This document shows, in pieces, positions 18,932-27,471 of a stretch of 64,000 nucleotides of DNA. A model generated the notes under the pieces. The model made no database searches and had not been told where the DNA came from. It worked only from the letters and a program-made list of their open reading frames with translations. The first letter of the stretch is position 1. Each line of letters starts with the position of its first letter. The translations under genes and the position numbers were made by a program. The stretch comes from Sanyastnella coralliicola (GTDB taxonomy: Bacteria > Bacteroidota > Bacteroidia > Flavobacteriales_D > Sanyastnellaceae), in contig NZ_CP132543.1 of assembly GCF_030845195.1 (NCBI RefSeq), forward strand, positions 186,001 to 250,000. Reading direction: 5' to 3'.

Positions 18932-19552
18932 TTAGGCAGGTCGGAATTGGACGACATCAAGGGTAATGTCTGCCTGTAGGTATTCTTCCTTCTGTGAATT
19001 GCTGCTGATGAATATGGTTCGCCCTTCTGCCTGTGAAGCCAGCTGTTGACGGTACCATTCAATGTTTTCCTTGTCTAAGTTCGAACTAGGTTCATCAAGA
19101 AAGAGGAGGGAGCTATCTGTGTAAATCGCAAGCCCTAAACGCAGTCGTTGGCGCATTCCTGAAGAGAAATTCTTGACGCTTTTTTTTCGGTCTTTACCAA
19201 AACGACACACTTCGACGAGCTCCTCTTGAGACATTCCATTCCGCAGATTTCTAAATCTGCAGTGGAAATCAATGGCCTCTTCTAAGGTCAAATCTTGAAA
19301 CACATCGAGGTAAGGCGTAGCCATGGATGTGTGATGGGCAATTTCTTCAATCTTTTCGCCTTCGGCAGAATAGAAAACGTGCCCTTCGGTAGGAGATAAG
19401 AATCCAGAAATGGCCTGAAGGAGTGTTGATTTCCCCGAGCCATTGTGACCAATGATTAAGACATGACTACCGCTAGGAATCTCCTGTTCAATATGACGGA
19501 AGATCCACTCGCGTCCAAAGCGACGTCCTAGATCATGGAGTTGTACTTGCAT
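18932..19552 (-). CDS. ABC transporter ATP-binding protein (CcmA-like)
   Basis: A 206-residue small ABC ATPase. It has Walker A G-H-N-G-S-G-K-S-T near 36, signature F-S-S-G-M-R-Q-R-L, and Walker B L-L-F-L-D-E-P with S-S-N-L-D. The size and S-S-G-M motif are like CcmA-type subunits. It begins 3 nt after lpxA stops and is the last gene of the lpx operon, so a role in envelope lipid or polysaccharide traffic is possible, but no permease is adjacent. A haem-exporter function is not supported by context. Confidence 0.85.
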   Translation of the reverse strand: MQVQLHDLGRRFGREWIFRHIEQEIPSGSHVLIIGHNGSGKSTLLQAISGFLSPTEGHVFYSAEGEKIEEIAHHTSMATPYLDVFQDLTLEEAIDFHCRFRNLRNGMSQEELVEVCRFGKDRKKSVKNFSSGMRQRLRLGLAIYTDSSLLFLDEPSSNLDKENIEWYRQQLASQAEGRTIFISSNSQKEEYLQADITLDVVQFRPA

Positions 19553-19555
19553 TGG

Positions 19556-20332
19556 CTATACTGGCCCGCGAATGATTCCTTTGGTCGAATCTTCAATGAA
19601 TGAAAGAATGTCTTTCTTCTCAGCGAAATCAGGTAATTCAAGATCAGCAACCTTCATTGCCTGGCTGATATTACTGTTGTGTACGTACAAGGTGCGGTAC
19701 ACGTCTTCAATCTGTGAAATCACATTGTCAGCGTAGCCTCTTCGACGCAAGCCAATCGTATTGACACCTGCGTATGTTAGCGGCTCACGAGCGGCCTTAA
19801 TGAACGGAGGAACGTTCTTGCGAACCAATGATCCACCTGCAATGAACGAGTGTTTGCCAATGTGTACGAATTGCTGTACTGCAACAACCCCCTCGATAAT
19901 CACCCAATCACCAATCACCACGTGTCCAGCGATGTTCGCTGTGTTGGCTAGAATGCAGTGGTTTCCTACCAATACATCATGTGCGATGTGCACGTAGGCC
20001 ATCAACAAACAGTGATCTCCAACTTTCGTTGTCATACGATCCTTGGTGCCACGGTTGATAGTCACACATTCACGGATGGTCGTGTGGTCTCCAATCTCAG
20101 CTGTAGAGTTTTCACCGTCAAACTTGAGGTCTTGAGGGATGGCTGAAATGACCGCGCCAGGGAAGATCTTACAGTTCTTTCCGATACGGGCACCATCCAT
20201 GATAGTCACGTTAGGACCAATCCAGGTTCCTTCGCCGATCTCAACATCTCCGTAGATGGTCGTGAACGGACCAATCTCTACGTTGTCTGCGACCTTCGCA
20301 TCTGGGTGAACGGAAGCAAGATTTGAGATCAT
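19556..20332 (-). CDS. lpxA: UDP-N-acetylglucosamine acyltransferase
   Basis: A 258-residue left-handed beta-helix enzyme, first step of lipid A synthesis (3-O-acylation of UDP-GlcNAc). Hexapeptide repeats run from about 8 to 190 (V-E-I-G-P-F-T, V-E-I-G-E-G-T, V-V-I-G-D-W-V). The catalytic His lies in L-L-M-A-Y-V-H-I-A-H-D. A C-terminal helical domain follows. Its start overlaps the end of lpxC-fabZ by 4 nt, so the two are translationally coupled. Confidence 0.95.
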   Translation of the reverse strand: MISNLASVHPDAKVADNVEIGPFTTIYGDVEIGEGTWIGPNVTIMDGARIGKNCKIFPGAVISAIPQDLKFDGENSTAEIGDHTTIRECVTINRGTKDRMTTKVGDHCLLMAYVHIAHDVLVGNHCILANTANIAGHVVIGDWVIIEGVVAVQQFVHIGKHSFIAGGSLVRKNVPPFIKAAREPLTYAGVNTIGLRRRGYADNVISQIEDVYRTLYVHNSNISQAMKVADLELPDFAEKKDILSFIEDSTKGIIRGPV

Positions 20333-21747
20333 GCGTGTGCAGGTTCGAGGTTCTTTTCCTTGACAATCTGTGCCATCATTTCGGCTTCTGATACCACCTT
20401 GCCATTGACATAAGCCTTACCAGACATATGCACGAGACCACGACGGATCGGAGACTCCAACTTCAAGAGGAAAACCAATGTATCTCCAGGCAGAACCTTC
20501 TGCTTGAATTTCACTTTGTCAATCTTCAGGAAGTAAGTTGAGTAGTTTTCAGGATCAGGCACTGTAGACAGCGCGAAGATTCCTCCAACCTGTGCCATAG
20601 CTTCCACCTGAAGTACTCCAGGGAAAACAGGGTTGTCAGGGAAGTGCCCTTGGAAGAACGGTTCGTTCAAGGTCACATTTTTCACCCCAACGATCGACGA
20701 TTCATCCATCTCCATCACCTTGTCTACCAACAAGAACGGGTAGCGGTGTGGAAGGATTTTCGTGATCTGATTGATATCGTATAGTGGCGCTTTCGAAAGA
20801 TCGAAGCTCACTTCTTTTTTCTTTGGCTTCGTGAGGCCTTTCAAGACCTTCGCGAATTCTACGTTTCCAGCATGACCCGGACGGGCTGCTAGAATATGTC
20901 CTTGAATGAACTTACCTACCAAGGCAAGGTCACCAACAATGTCAAGGAGTTTATGTCGTGCTGGTTCGTTTTCGTAGTGCAGTTTGATAGTGTTCAACAC
21001 ACCGATGCTATCTACCTTCACATCCAGCTCTTCTTTGCCAACAAGCTGAGCAATCTCTTTCAACTCTTCTTCAGAGTATTTACGCTCTACAAGAACGATC
21101 GCATTGTCAAGGTCTCCACCTTTGATCAATCCTGCTGCAGCGAGTTGCTTGATCTCTTTGAGGAAAACGAAGGTGCGCGAACGGCTAATCTCTGGGATAA
21201 ACTCTCCCAAATGGTACATGCTCGCGTGCTGTGTTCCAAGTACTGGAGAGTTGTAATCCACCATTACAGTCAATCGGAATTCGCCTCCGTTCGTAGGAAC
21301 AGCCAACATCTCAACGTTCTTCTCAGTTTCTTCGAAGTAGATGTTCTCCGTCAATGTCAAGTACTGGCGGTCTGCATCTTGTTCCGTGTAGCCTACTTCT
21401 TCAAAGCGTTCTACAAAGAGCCACGCGCTTCCATCCATGATAGGGATCTCTGGCGCATCAATCTGAATCAATGCATTGTCGATTCCACAACCGTAAATGG
21501 CTGAAAGGATGTGTTCAGTAGTGTATACACGAGCTCCATTCTGTTCAAGGGTAGTTCCACGTTGCGTTCCTACTACTAGGTCAGGATCGGCGTTGATGAT
21601 GGGTTGACCTTCAAGGTCTACACGTTGAAATTTGTAACCGTGGTTTTCTGGTGCTGGAAGAACCGTTAGCGTGGCCTTCTCTCCTGTGTGGAGTCCGATG
21701 CCTTGGAATGAAACGGCTTCTTTGAGCGTGCGCTGCTTGTCACTCAT
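20329..21747 (-). CDS. lpxC-fabZ: Bifunctional LpxC-FabZ: UDP-3-O-acyl-GlcNAc deacetylase / 3-hydroxyacyl-ACP dehydratase
   Basis: A 472-residue fusion. Residues 1 to about 315 are LpxC, the zinc deacetylase committing flux to lipid A, with H79 in T-E-H-I-L-S-A and the A-R-H-K-L-L-D motif supplying the other zinc ligands. Residues from about 320 are FabZ, with catalytic His in L-P-H-R-Y-P-F and Glu in [12 protein letters not shown]. The fusion is a known trait of Bacteroidota and couples 3-hydroxyacyl-ACP use in lipid A and fatty acid synthesis. 4-nt overlaps join it to lpxD before and lpxA after. Confidence 0.96.
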   Translation of the reverse strand: MSDKQRTLKEAVSFQGIGLHTGEKATLTVLPAPENHGYKFQRVDLEGQPIINADPDLVVGTQRGTTLEQNGARVYTTEHILSAIYGCGIDNALIQIDAPEIPIMDGSAWLFVERFEEVGYTEQDADRQYLTLTENIYFEETEKNVEMLAVPTNGGEFRLTVMVDYNSPVLGTQHASMYHLGEFIPEISRSRTFVFLKEIKQLAAAGLIKGGDLDNAIVLVERKYSEEELKEIAQLVGKEELDVKVDSIGVLNTIKLHYENEPARHKLLDIVGDLALVGKFIQGHILAARPGHAGNVEFAKVLKGLTKPKKKEVSFDLSKAPLYDINQITKILPHRYPFLLVDKVMEMDESSIVGVKNVTLNEPFFQGHFPDNPVFPGVLQVEAMAQVGGIFALSTVPDPENYSTYFLKIDKVKFKQKVLPGDTLVFLLKLESPIRRGLVHMSGKAYVNGKVVSEAEMMAQIVKEKNLEPAHA

Positions 21748-22802
21748 TCTGCGCTGGTATTGTTGTCAGTTATCCCGTCAACCTTCTTCTCGAGATCACT
21801 CAAGCGACGGTCGATTTTCGGTAAATTCTTGAATCCAATGTACGACATCTTGAAAGCGCGAATGCCGAGGGCCGGAGATCCTTGAACGATCTCTCCTTCA
21901 TTCAGCACAGAGGCGCTCAATCCTGACTGAGCTGCAATCTTCACTCCATCCGCAATGCGAATGTGTCCTACGATACCCACTTGCCCACCGATCATGCAGT
22001 TCTTTCCGATGCGTGTAGAACCAGCGATACCCGTTTGTGCGGCAATCACCGTGTTCTCGCCAATCTCTACGTTGTGCGCGATCTGAATGAGGTTGTCGAG
22101 TTTTACTCCTTTACGAATGATCGTAGAACCGAGTGTTGCTCGGTCAACTGTCGTGTTTGCTCCAATCTCTACGTGATCTTCGATGATCACATTTCCGATT
22201 TGAGCCACTTTTTGATAGTTATTCTCTGCATCAGGAGCGAATCCAAATCCATCACTACCGATCACCGCACCGGCGTGAAGTGTGCAGTTGTTTCCAATGA
22301 CACAGTCATCAAGAATACGCACTCCTGGGTGGATGATGCATCCTTCTCCAATCTTCGCTCGCTCACCAATGTAGGCTCCCGAATACACTTTGCTGCCGCT
22401 GCCTACTTTGGCGTTGGCGCTAACCACCACATGATGACCTAGGTATACGTCATCCGCCACGTCTGCAGAATCATCCTTAAAAGAGGTGGGTTCTTGTCCG
22501 CTCTTTTGGTGACGGTAGCTGTTGTAGAAATCGAGAAGTTTGGCGAAGGCGCCGTAGGCGTCTTCTACGCGAATCAAAGTCAAGGTAGCCGGTAGCGCTT
22601 CTTCAGCAACAAAGTCATTGTTGACGATAGCAACACTTGCACCCGTATTATAGATGTACGATGCATACTTCAGATTAGCCAAGAAAGTAAGCGTTCCTGG
22701 TTCGCCTTCTTCGATCTTCGAAAGGCGGTTTACTGAAGTGGTCTCGGAGCCTTCCACAGTTCCTCCGAGAATGTCGGCTATTTGACGGGCAGAGAATTCC
22801 AT
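21744..22802 (-). CDS. lpxD: UDP-3-O-acylglucosamine N-acyltransferase
   Basis: A 352-residue trimeric left-handed beta-helix acyltransferase, third step of lipid A. The N-terminal uridine-binding domain (1-100) is followed by hexapeptide repeats (about 110-300: [14 protein letters not shown]). The catalytic His is likely in L-I-Q-I-A-H-N-V. It heads the operon lpxD, lpxC-fabZ, lpxA, ABC ATPase. A perfect -7 box TACTTTTG ends only 5 nt before the ATG, so the mRNA is probably leaderless. Confidence 0.95.
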   Translation of the reverse strand: MEFSARQIADILGGTVEGSETTSVNRLSKIEEGEPGTLTFLANLKYASYIYNTGASVAIVNNDFVAEEALPATLTLIRVEDAYGAFAKLLDFYNSYRHQKSGQEPTSFKDDSADVADDVYLGHHVVVSANAKVGSGSKVYSGAYIGERAKIGEGCIIHPGVRILDDCVIGNNCTLHAGAVIGSDGFGFAPDAENNYQKVAQIGNVIIEDHVEIGANTTVDRATLGSTIIRKGVKLDNLIQIAHNVEIGENTVIAAQTGIAGSTRIGKNCMIGGQVGIVGHIRIADGVKIAAQSGLSASVLNEGEIVQGSPALGIRAFKMSYIGFKNLPKIDRRLSDLEKKVDGITDNNTSAE

Positions 22803-22807
22803 CGGCG

Positions 22808-22815
22808 CAAAAGTA
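22808..22815 (-). promoter_or_regulatory. -7 box of lpxD, leaderless spacing
   Basis: TACTTTTG on the minus strand, 5 nt (CGCCG) before the ATG at 22802. Transcription would start at or next to the start codon. Confidence 0.6.
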
Positions 22816-22872
22816 TAAATATTAAAGGCAGCTGTCTACATTATGTGGTAAGTGGCAAAAGCCATTCCACAG

Positions 22873-24225
22873 TTAGATCAATCCTTTGGCCTTCAATTCA
22901 AGGTATTTATTGACTGTATTGATGCTTAGGTCTTCTGGACGAGAAAGGATGGTTTGGATACCGTACTTCCTCAGCTTCATGACCATATGCTTCTTTTCAA
23001 GCACCAATTTGTCGGCTATCGTTTGAGTGTAGATGTCGGTCATGTATTCCGCATCTTTTCGGCTGTAATCAATCAATTCCGTGTTCTCGAAGATCATTAC
23101 CACCAACAAATGAGTGTGGTTGATACGCTTCAACACAGGTAAGGCACGCTCCATCGCGTAGGCTGATTCGAAATTCGTGTAGAAAAAGATCAGGCTACGA
23201 CTGCGAATTACATTCTTCACCGAACGGTACAAGAGGTCGTAATTCGCTTCACGCACATGGGCTTTCTCGCTGTACAGAGCGTTCAGAATCTTTTTAATCT
23301 GCGTTTGACTCCGCTCCGCGGGAATGGTAGAGCCAATTTTGTCAGAGAAGGTGATGAGCCCAGCACGGTCGTGTTTCTTCAAAGCAATGTTCGCGATCAC
23401 CAAGGAGGTATTGATGGCATAATCAAGCAAGCTCAGTTCATTGAACGGCATATGCATCGCACGACTCTTGTCAATGATCGTGTACATCTGCTGTGAACGC
23501 TCGTCCTCATATTGATTCACCATCAAGGTGTTTCGTCGACTTGTCGCCTTCCAGTTGATTGAACGAATATCATCACCCTGCACGTAGGCTTTGATCTGTT
23601 CAAATTCATAACTGTGACCCAGTCTTCGAATCTTCTTGATCCCTTCGAAGTTGCTGATCTTGGCAAAGGCCAGCAATTCATATTTCTTCATTTGAATAAT
23701 CGATGGGAAGGCCGGTACCATTTCGCCGTTAGGCACACGGTAATGACGACTCACCAATCCCAAAATAGAAGAGACATGAATGTTCGTCCGTCCCCAGAAG
23801 TACTCACCGCGTGTTTTGGGGTTGACGTGGTAGAGCGTTTTCTTTTCTTCTTTCGGACTGCACCAAAAAGTGAATTCAAAGTCGCGACGCTGCAATTGCA
23901 CCGGAAGCTCATCAAAGACGTTCATTTCTAAACGAACAGGCGAGACATTAGTAATCTCCAATCGAATCGGGTTGTCATCGCCCATAGAAAGGAGTTTAGG
24001 CGTCTTTCGAACCACCTTTACCGCGTACCGTCCGCTGAATAGAATGATCAGTTCTGCAAGGGTAAGAACCGCCAAAATGACCAGCATCGATTGACCCAAC
24101 GGGAAGAGCAATGGAATACCAAAGCTCGCCGCAAGAATGGAGATACATCCACCGAGGGCAATGAAGAACCGTCCACGAAAGTGAATGGCTTTGAAGATTG
24201 CTATGATGCGGTTTGGTTTTGCCAT
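22873..24225 (-). CDS. DUF58 domain protein (MoxR-associated)
   Basis: A 450-residue protein with two N-terminal membrane helices (about 17-60) and the DUF58 signature R-L-G-x-x-x-E-F, G-D-D-I-R-S-I-N-W-K-A-T-S-R near 225. A degenerate von Willebrand A-like fold follows (Y-T-I-I-D-K-S-R). In other bacteria DUF58 proteins work with MoxR ATPases in assembling or activating complexes at the membrane. It lies 4 nt downstream of the moxR stop here, and a 13-bp repeat copy fills that junction. Confidence 0.88.
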   Translation of the reverse strand: MAKPNRIIAIFKAIHFRGRFFIALGGCISILAASFGIPLLFPLGQSMLVILAVLTLAELIILFSGRYAVKVVRKTPKLLSMGDDNPIRLEITNVSPVRLEMNVFDELPVQLQRRDFEFTFWCSPKEEKKTLYHVNPKTRGEYFWGRTNIHVSSILGLVSRHYRVPNGEMVPAFPSIIQMKKYELLAFAKISNFEGIKKIRRLGHSYEFEQIKAYVQGDDIRSINWKATSRRNTLMVNQYEDERSQQMYTIIDKSRAMHMPFNELSLLDYAINTSLVIANIALKKHDRAGLITFSDKIGSTIPAERSQTQIKKILNALYSEKAHVREANYDLLYRSVKNVIRSRSLIFFYTNFESAYAMERALPVLKRINHTHLLVVMIFENTELIDYSRKDAEYMTDIYTQTIADKLVLEKKHMVMKLRKYGIQTILSRPEDLSINTVNKYLELKAKGLI

Positions 24226-24227
24226 TT

Positions 24228-24240
24228 CGCTAGCGCGGAA
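24228..24240 (+). repeat. Interspersed 13-mer CGCTAGCGCGGAA, copy 3 (supplies a stop codon)
   Basis: Exact copy at the junction of the MoxR and DUF58 genes. Read on the minus strand it codes the last two residues and the TAG stop of the MoxR protein (CCG-CGC-TAG). Confidence 0.85.
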
Positions 24241-25393
24241 CTTCGATAGTTGTGAGGATGTCTTTGATCACTTCTTCCACAGTCGTTCCTTCCATTTCAC
24301 GTTCGTGAGATAGAATCACACGGTGATTAAGCACAGGGTAACTCACGTGGCGAATATCATCAGGAGTCACGAAAGATCGTCCGCGCATAGCGGCGATGGC
24401 CTTCGAGGTGCGAAGGATAGCCAAACTCGCACGAGGAGAAGCTCCTAGGAAGAGGTCTCCGTTGTTACGGGTGTTGTTTACTACCGCTGCGATGTAGTCG
24501 ATGAGCTCATCTTTGATATACACTGCCTCAATCACTTCACGTGCTTTTTTCAGTTCGTCGATACTGATGACAGGGTTTACCGTTTCCTGTTGCTTGCTCG
24601 CAAAGTCTTGTTTGAAACGACGCAAAATTTGCTGCTCCTCTGCCAACACAGGGTAAGGAACACGGATTCGGAAGACAAAACGGTCAAGCTGAGCCTCTGG
24701 AAGCTGGTAGGTTCCTTCTTGCTCGATTGGGTTTTGGGTAGCAATCACGAAGAACGGAAAGCCCAGTTCATAGGTGGTACCGTCGTAGGTAATCTGCTTT
24801 TCTTCCATCACCTCCATTAAGGAAGCTTGTGTCTTTGCAGGTGCACGGTTGATCTCGTCAATCAAGATGATGTTCGAGAAAATCGGTCCTTTTCGGAAGC
24901 TAAACGTACTCTCCTTCATGTTGAATACAGAAGTACCGGTGACATCTGTCGGCATCAAGTCAGGAGTAAACTGAATACGACTGAACTCAGATGAGATCGA
25001 ACGCGCGAGCATTTTTGCAGTCAGCGTTTTTGCAATTCCAGGGTAACCTTCTAATAAGACGTGACCGCCTGTAAGCACTCCTGCCAATAGCAACTCGATC
25101 ATTTCGGTTTGACCCACAACGAGTTTGCTGATTTCCTGTCGAATCTTCATGGCAGCGTTGGCAACCGGACTCACATCCACGTGCTCAACACTCGGTACTC
25201 CTTCGAGGGGAGCAGCTGGAGCAGCCGGAACAGCAGGAGCGGCATCTTCGGGTAGAGGAGGAGGGGTGGTCTCATTTGCCCCTGTTGGCGAAGCTCCTTC
25301 GTTCACTTGATCAGAACTAGGCTGGTTTTCAGCTCCCTGATCGTTATTTTCTGGTGAAGGAGTTGATGGCATGTCTTCGTTCTTTTCTTCCAT
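24230..25393 (-). CDS. MoxR family AAA+ ATPase
   Basis: A MoxR-type ATPase with Walker A E-G-Y-P-G-I-A-K-T, Walker B I-I-L-I-D-E-I-N-R-A, and sensor A-T-Q-N-P. It has an unusual ~75-residue N-terminal extension of low complexity rich in Pro, Ala and Glu (residues 1-75), absent from typical MoxR (~320-330 aa). The start is uncertain: the ATG at 25393, one nt after the upstream stop TAA (25397-25395), gives 387 residues, but 25405 and 25423 are possible. It acts as a chaperone-like partner of the DUF58/DUF4350 proteins encoded beside it. Confidence 0.9.
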   Translation of the reverse strand: MEEKNEDMPSTPSPENNDQGAENQPSSDQVNEGASPTGANETTPPPLPEDAAPAVPAAPAAPLEGVPSVEHVDVSPVANAAMKIRQEISKLVVGQTEMIELLLAGVLTGGHVLLEGYPGIAKTLTAKMLARSISSEFSRIQFTPDLMPTDVTGTSVFNMKESTFSFRKGPIFSNIILIDEINRAPAKTQASLMEVMEEKQITYDGTTYELGFPFFVIATQNPIEQEGTYQLPEAQLDRFVFRIRVPYPVLAEEQQILRRFKQDFASKQQETVNPVISIDELKKAREVIEAVYIKDELIDYIAAVVNNTRNNGDLFLGASPRASLAILRTSKAIAAMRGRSFVTPDDIRHVSYPVLNHRVILSHEREMEGTTVEEVIKDILTTIEVPR

Positions 25394-25394
25394 C

Positions 25395-26747
25395 TTATCG
25401 TGCATTTTGGTAGAAACGTTCAAGCATTTGGTGGAACGTAATTAGATCCTTGCTCTCCACGTCTTCCGTTGTCAATAGTTCATGGTAGCGATTAAAGATA
25501 GCTTGGATCTCCCCGATAGGAATATCCGTCTTCTCGCTTAATCGTTCTATGAGTAAATTTTCTTCTTCTTTTGTTTCAACTGCTGTCTTCAGCAGGTAGC
25601 GTTCACGCACATGGGCACGGAACAAACGCATTTTTAGGCGCACTAGTTTGCCGTGATCATTTTCCATGCGGAACATCGTTCCAATGGTTTCGGCGAAGTC
25701 AATCGAAGTATTCTCCGGTGCGTGAAGCACTGGAATTGCGCGTTGTTTTCTTCGTGCTCCAAAGATCATGTACAACACACCCAAGGCGATCAGTGTGAAC
25801 CAAGCCCAACGCAGTCCACGTTCCGAGAGGATGAAGTTCAATGGTCCTTCCTTGTGGTCATAGGAACTTCCACCACCACCACCTCCTTGATAAGGGGTGT
25901 ATTGGTAATAACGGTTGTGTTCATCCCACAAGATGGCACCATCTCCCATGTATCGACAGGCTTCAGAGACATATCGGAAGCCTTCTCTCTTAAGTAGTTG
26001 ATAGTTCGTAAAGGCCAAAGGGTTCGAATGGAGGTAGAAATAACCTGTGCCGTATTTAATGCGGATGTAATTCACGAACCCATCGTTGTAGTATCCAACA
26101 ACTTCAATCGGACGATCTTCTTTCGCGGTGATCCCATAAGGGAAGTAGATCCAATTCTTGTTCTGAGGAACATGTGAACGGACGAACTTACACTCCACTG
26201 TAGAGTCTAGAATACTCGTGGTTGGTATGTCATCCCACAAAGCTGGAGCACAGAGGTCCATCGCAATGCTGGTGTCGGTCTCTGCTTGTAATGTAATTGG
26301 CTGCAACTCCTCCGTTTCAGAGAAGAAGTCGAAGTCATACTCTGATGGGAATGAAATCAACGTGTCTAACAGTCGGTCAGAGAATGAGTTGCTGATGACA
26401 AAAGCCTGATTACCCCGTTCTACGAAGTCAAGAAGGAATGCTGTCTCCGCGCTATCTAAGTAAAGCTCACGTCCAATCAAGAAATAGTTAGAGTTCTCTG
26501 GCAGGCTGTCTGTGTTTACGTTGAGGTAAACGGTATCCGCCACTTCAATGAACTCTGTATTCGGATGACTGCCTTCAACTACTTCGCGGAAGACATATGA
26601 CCCATAAGGCAGTTCTTCTTCGTAGTCATAGCTTTCTGACCAGTTGTAGACTTTAGAGGTGAAGAAAAGTAGATAGAATATACCTACCACCACCACGAGT
26701 CCGCCGATGATCAAGATCAAGTTATTTGTTCCTCCCTTATTGGCCAT
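25395..26747 (-). CDS. DUF4350 domain membrane protein
   Basis: A protein of 450 residues from the ATG at 26747 (M-A-N-K-G-G-T); the frame extends to 26786 but only inside the previous gene. It has one N-terminal helix (about 9-30), a large extracytoplasmic DUF4350-like domain (about 35-280), a second helix (about 305-325, W-F-T-L-I-A-L-G-V-L-Y-M) and a helical cytoplasmic tail. DUF4350 proteins regularly accompany MoxR and DUF58 in Bacteroidota. The domain is related to glutamine-amidotransferase-like folds; function unknown. It overlaps the upstream gene by 11 nt. Confidence 0.78.
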   Translation of the reverse strand: MANKGGTNNLILIIGGLVVVVGIFYLLFFTSKVYNWSESYDYEEELPYGSYVFREVVEGSHPNTEFIEVADTVYLNVNTDSLPENSNYFLIGRELYLDSAETAFLLDFVERGNQAFVISNSFSDRLLDTLISFPSEYDFDFFSETEELQPITLQAETDTSIAMDLCAPALWDDIPTTSILDSTVECKFVRSHVPQNKNWIYFPYGITAKEDRPIEVVGYYNDGFVNYIRIKYGTGYFYLHSNPLAFTNYQLLKREGFRYVSEACRYMGDGAILWDEHNRYYQYTPYQGGGGGGSSYDHKEGPLNFILSERGLRWAWFTLIALGVLYMIFGARRKQRAIPVLHAPENTSIDFAETIGTMFRMENDHGKLVRLKMRLFRAHVRERYLLKTAVETKEEENLLIERLSEKTDIPIGEIQAIFNRYHELLTTEDVESKDLITFHQMLERFYQNAR

Positions 26748-27471
26748 TCTTGATCTTTTGAATGAAACGTTGGAATGAAGGAGCAAGCTGCTCGAAGGTG
26801 TCTTTAGTTACCTCGGCGTCTCCGTACCAAATGATCTCAAAGGCGAGGGTGAGTTGTGAGAAATCGTAATAGTACTCACTTGCGCTAATTTCTAAGAGAT
26901 AGTCGTAGTTCGTCTTCTCTTTCTCCCATTCAATGATGTTCAATTCGCTCATTTGCTGAATGCACATGAGGTAGTAAATTCGAACGGCGGCGCGGTAGTC
27001 GTCAGACTCTAACGCTAATCGTAGGTAGCGCTCAAGGTCGGATTCAGGAAGGTTTTCTTCTACTTCATCCAAAGAGAATACCTGATCAATACTACCTTCC
27101 ACTTTGACGTCTTTCTCTTTGACGTGCTTCATGATGAGGTAAATGATCAATACACACAACAACAGAATCACCACGGCGAGGATGACCGAACCAACAAATT
27201 GCTGATCGAAGTCGAATTCCCAATCGTCGTCGTCTTCCTCGGACTCTTGTCCTTCAGGTTCTTGTGGCTCCTCTTCTTCTTCTTTCTCGTCCTTCTTTTT
27301 GCGCTTACCGTAGTTGAGGTCTTTGACCACCTCTTCCCATGTCGCCTCTTCCAACTTCCCACTGTTAGTGGTGCTTTCGGTTACGACATCCCCTTCATCT
27401 TGAGAATGAGCTATTCCGCACGCTAGTGCAAGAAAAAGAAACAGTAGACTAAGCCTCTTTTTCCAATCCAT
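26737..27471 (-). CDS. DUF4129-like membrane protein
   Basis: A 244-residue protein. The signal peptide (1-23) ends I-A-H-S-Q; a highly charged acidic/basic stretch (about 50-85, long Glu and Asp runs) precedes one membrane helix (about 93-113), then a cytoplasmic helical domain with W-E-K-E-K-T-N-Y-D-Y and F-E-I-I-W-Y-G, the pattern of DUF4129, usually paired with transglutaminase or MoxR systems. The start overlaps the upstream SpoIIM-like gene by 23 nt. It is a part of the MoxR operon, with no known catalytic role. Confidence 0.75.
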   Translation of the reverse strand: MDWKKRLSLLFLFLALACGIAHSQDEGDVVTESTTNSGKLEEATWEEVVKDLNYGKRKKKDEKEEEEEPQEPEGQESEEDDDDWEFDFDQQFVGSVILAVVILLLCVLIIYLIMKHVKEKDVKVEGSIDQVFSLDEVEENLPESDLERYLRLALESDDYRAAVRIYYLMCIQQMSELNIIEWEKEKTNYDYLLEISASEYYYDFSQLTLAFEIIWYGDAEVTKDTFEQLAPSFQRFIQKIKNGQ

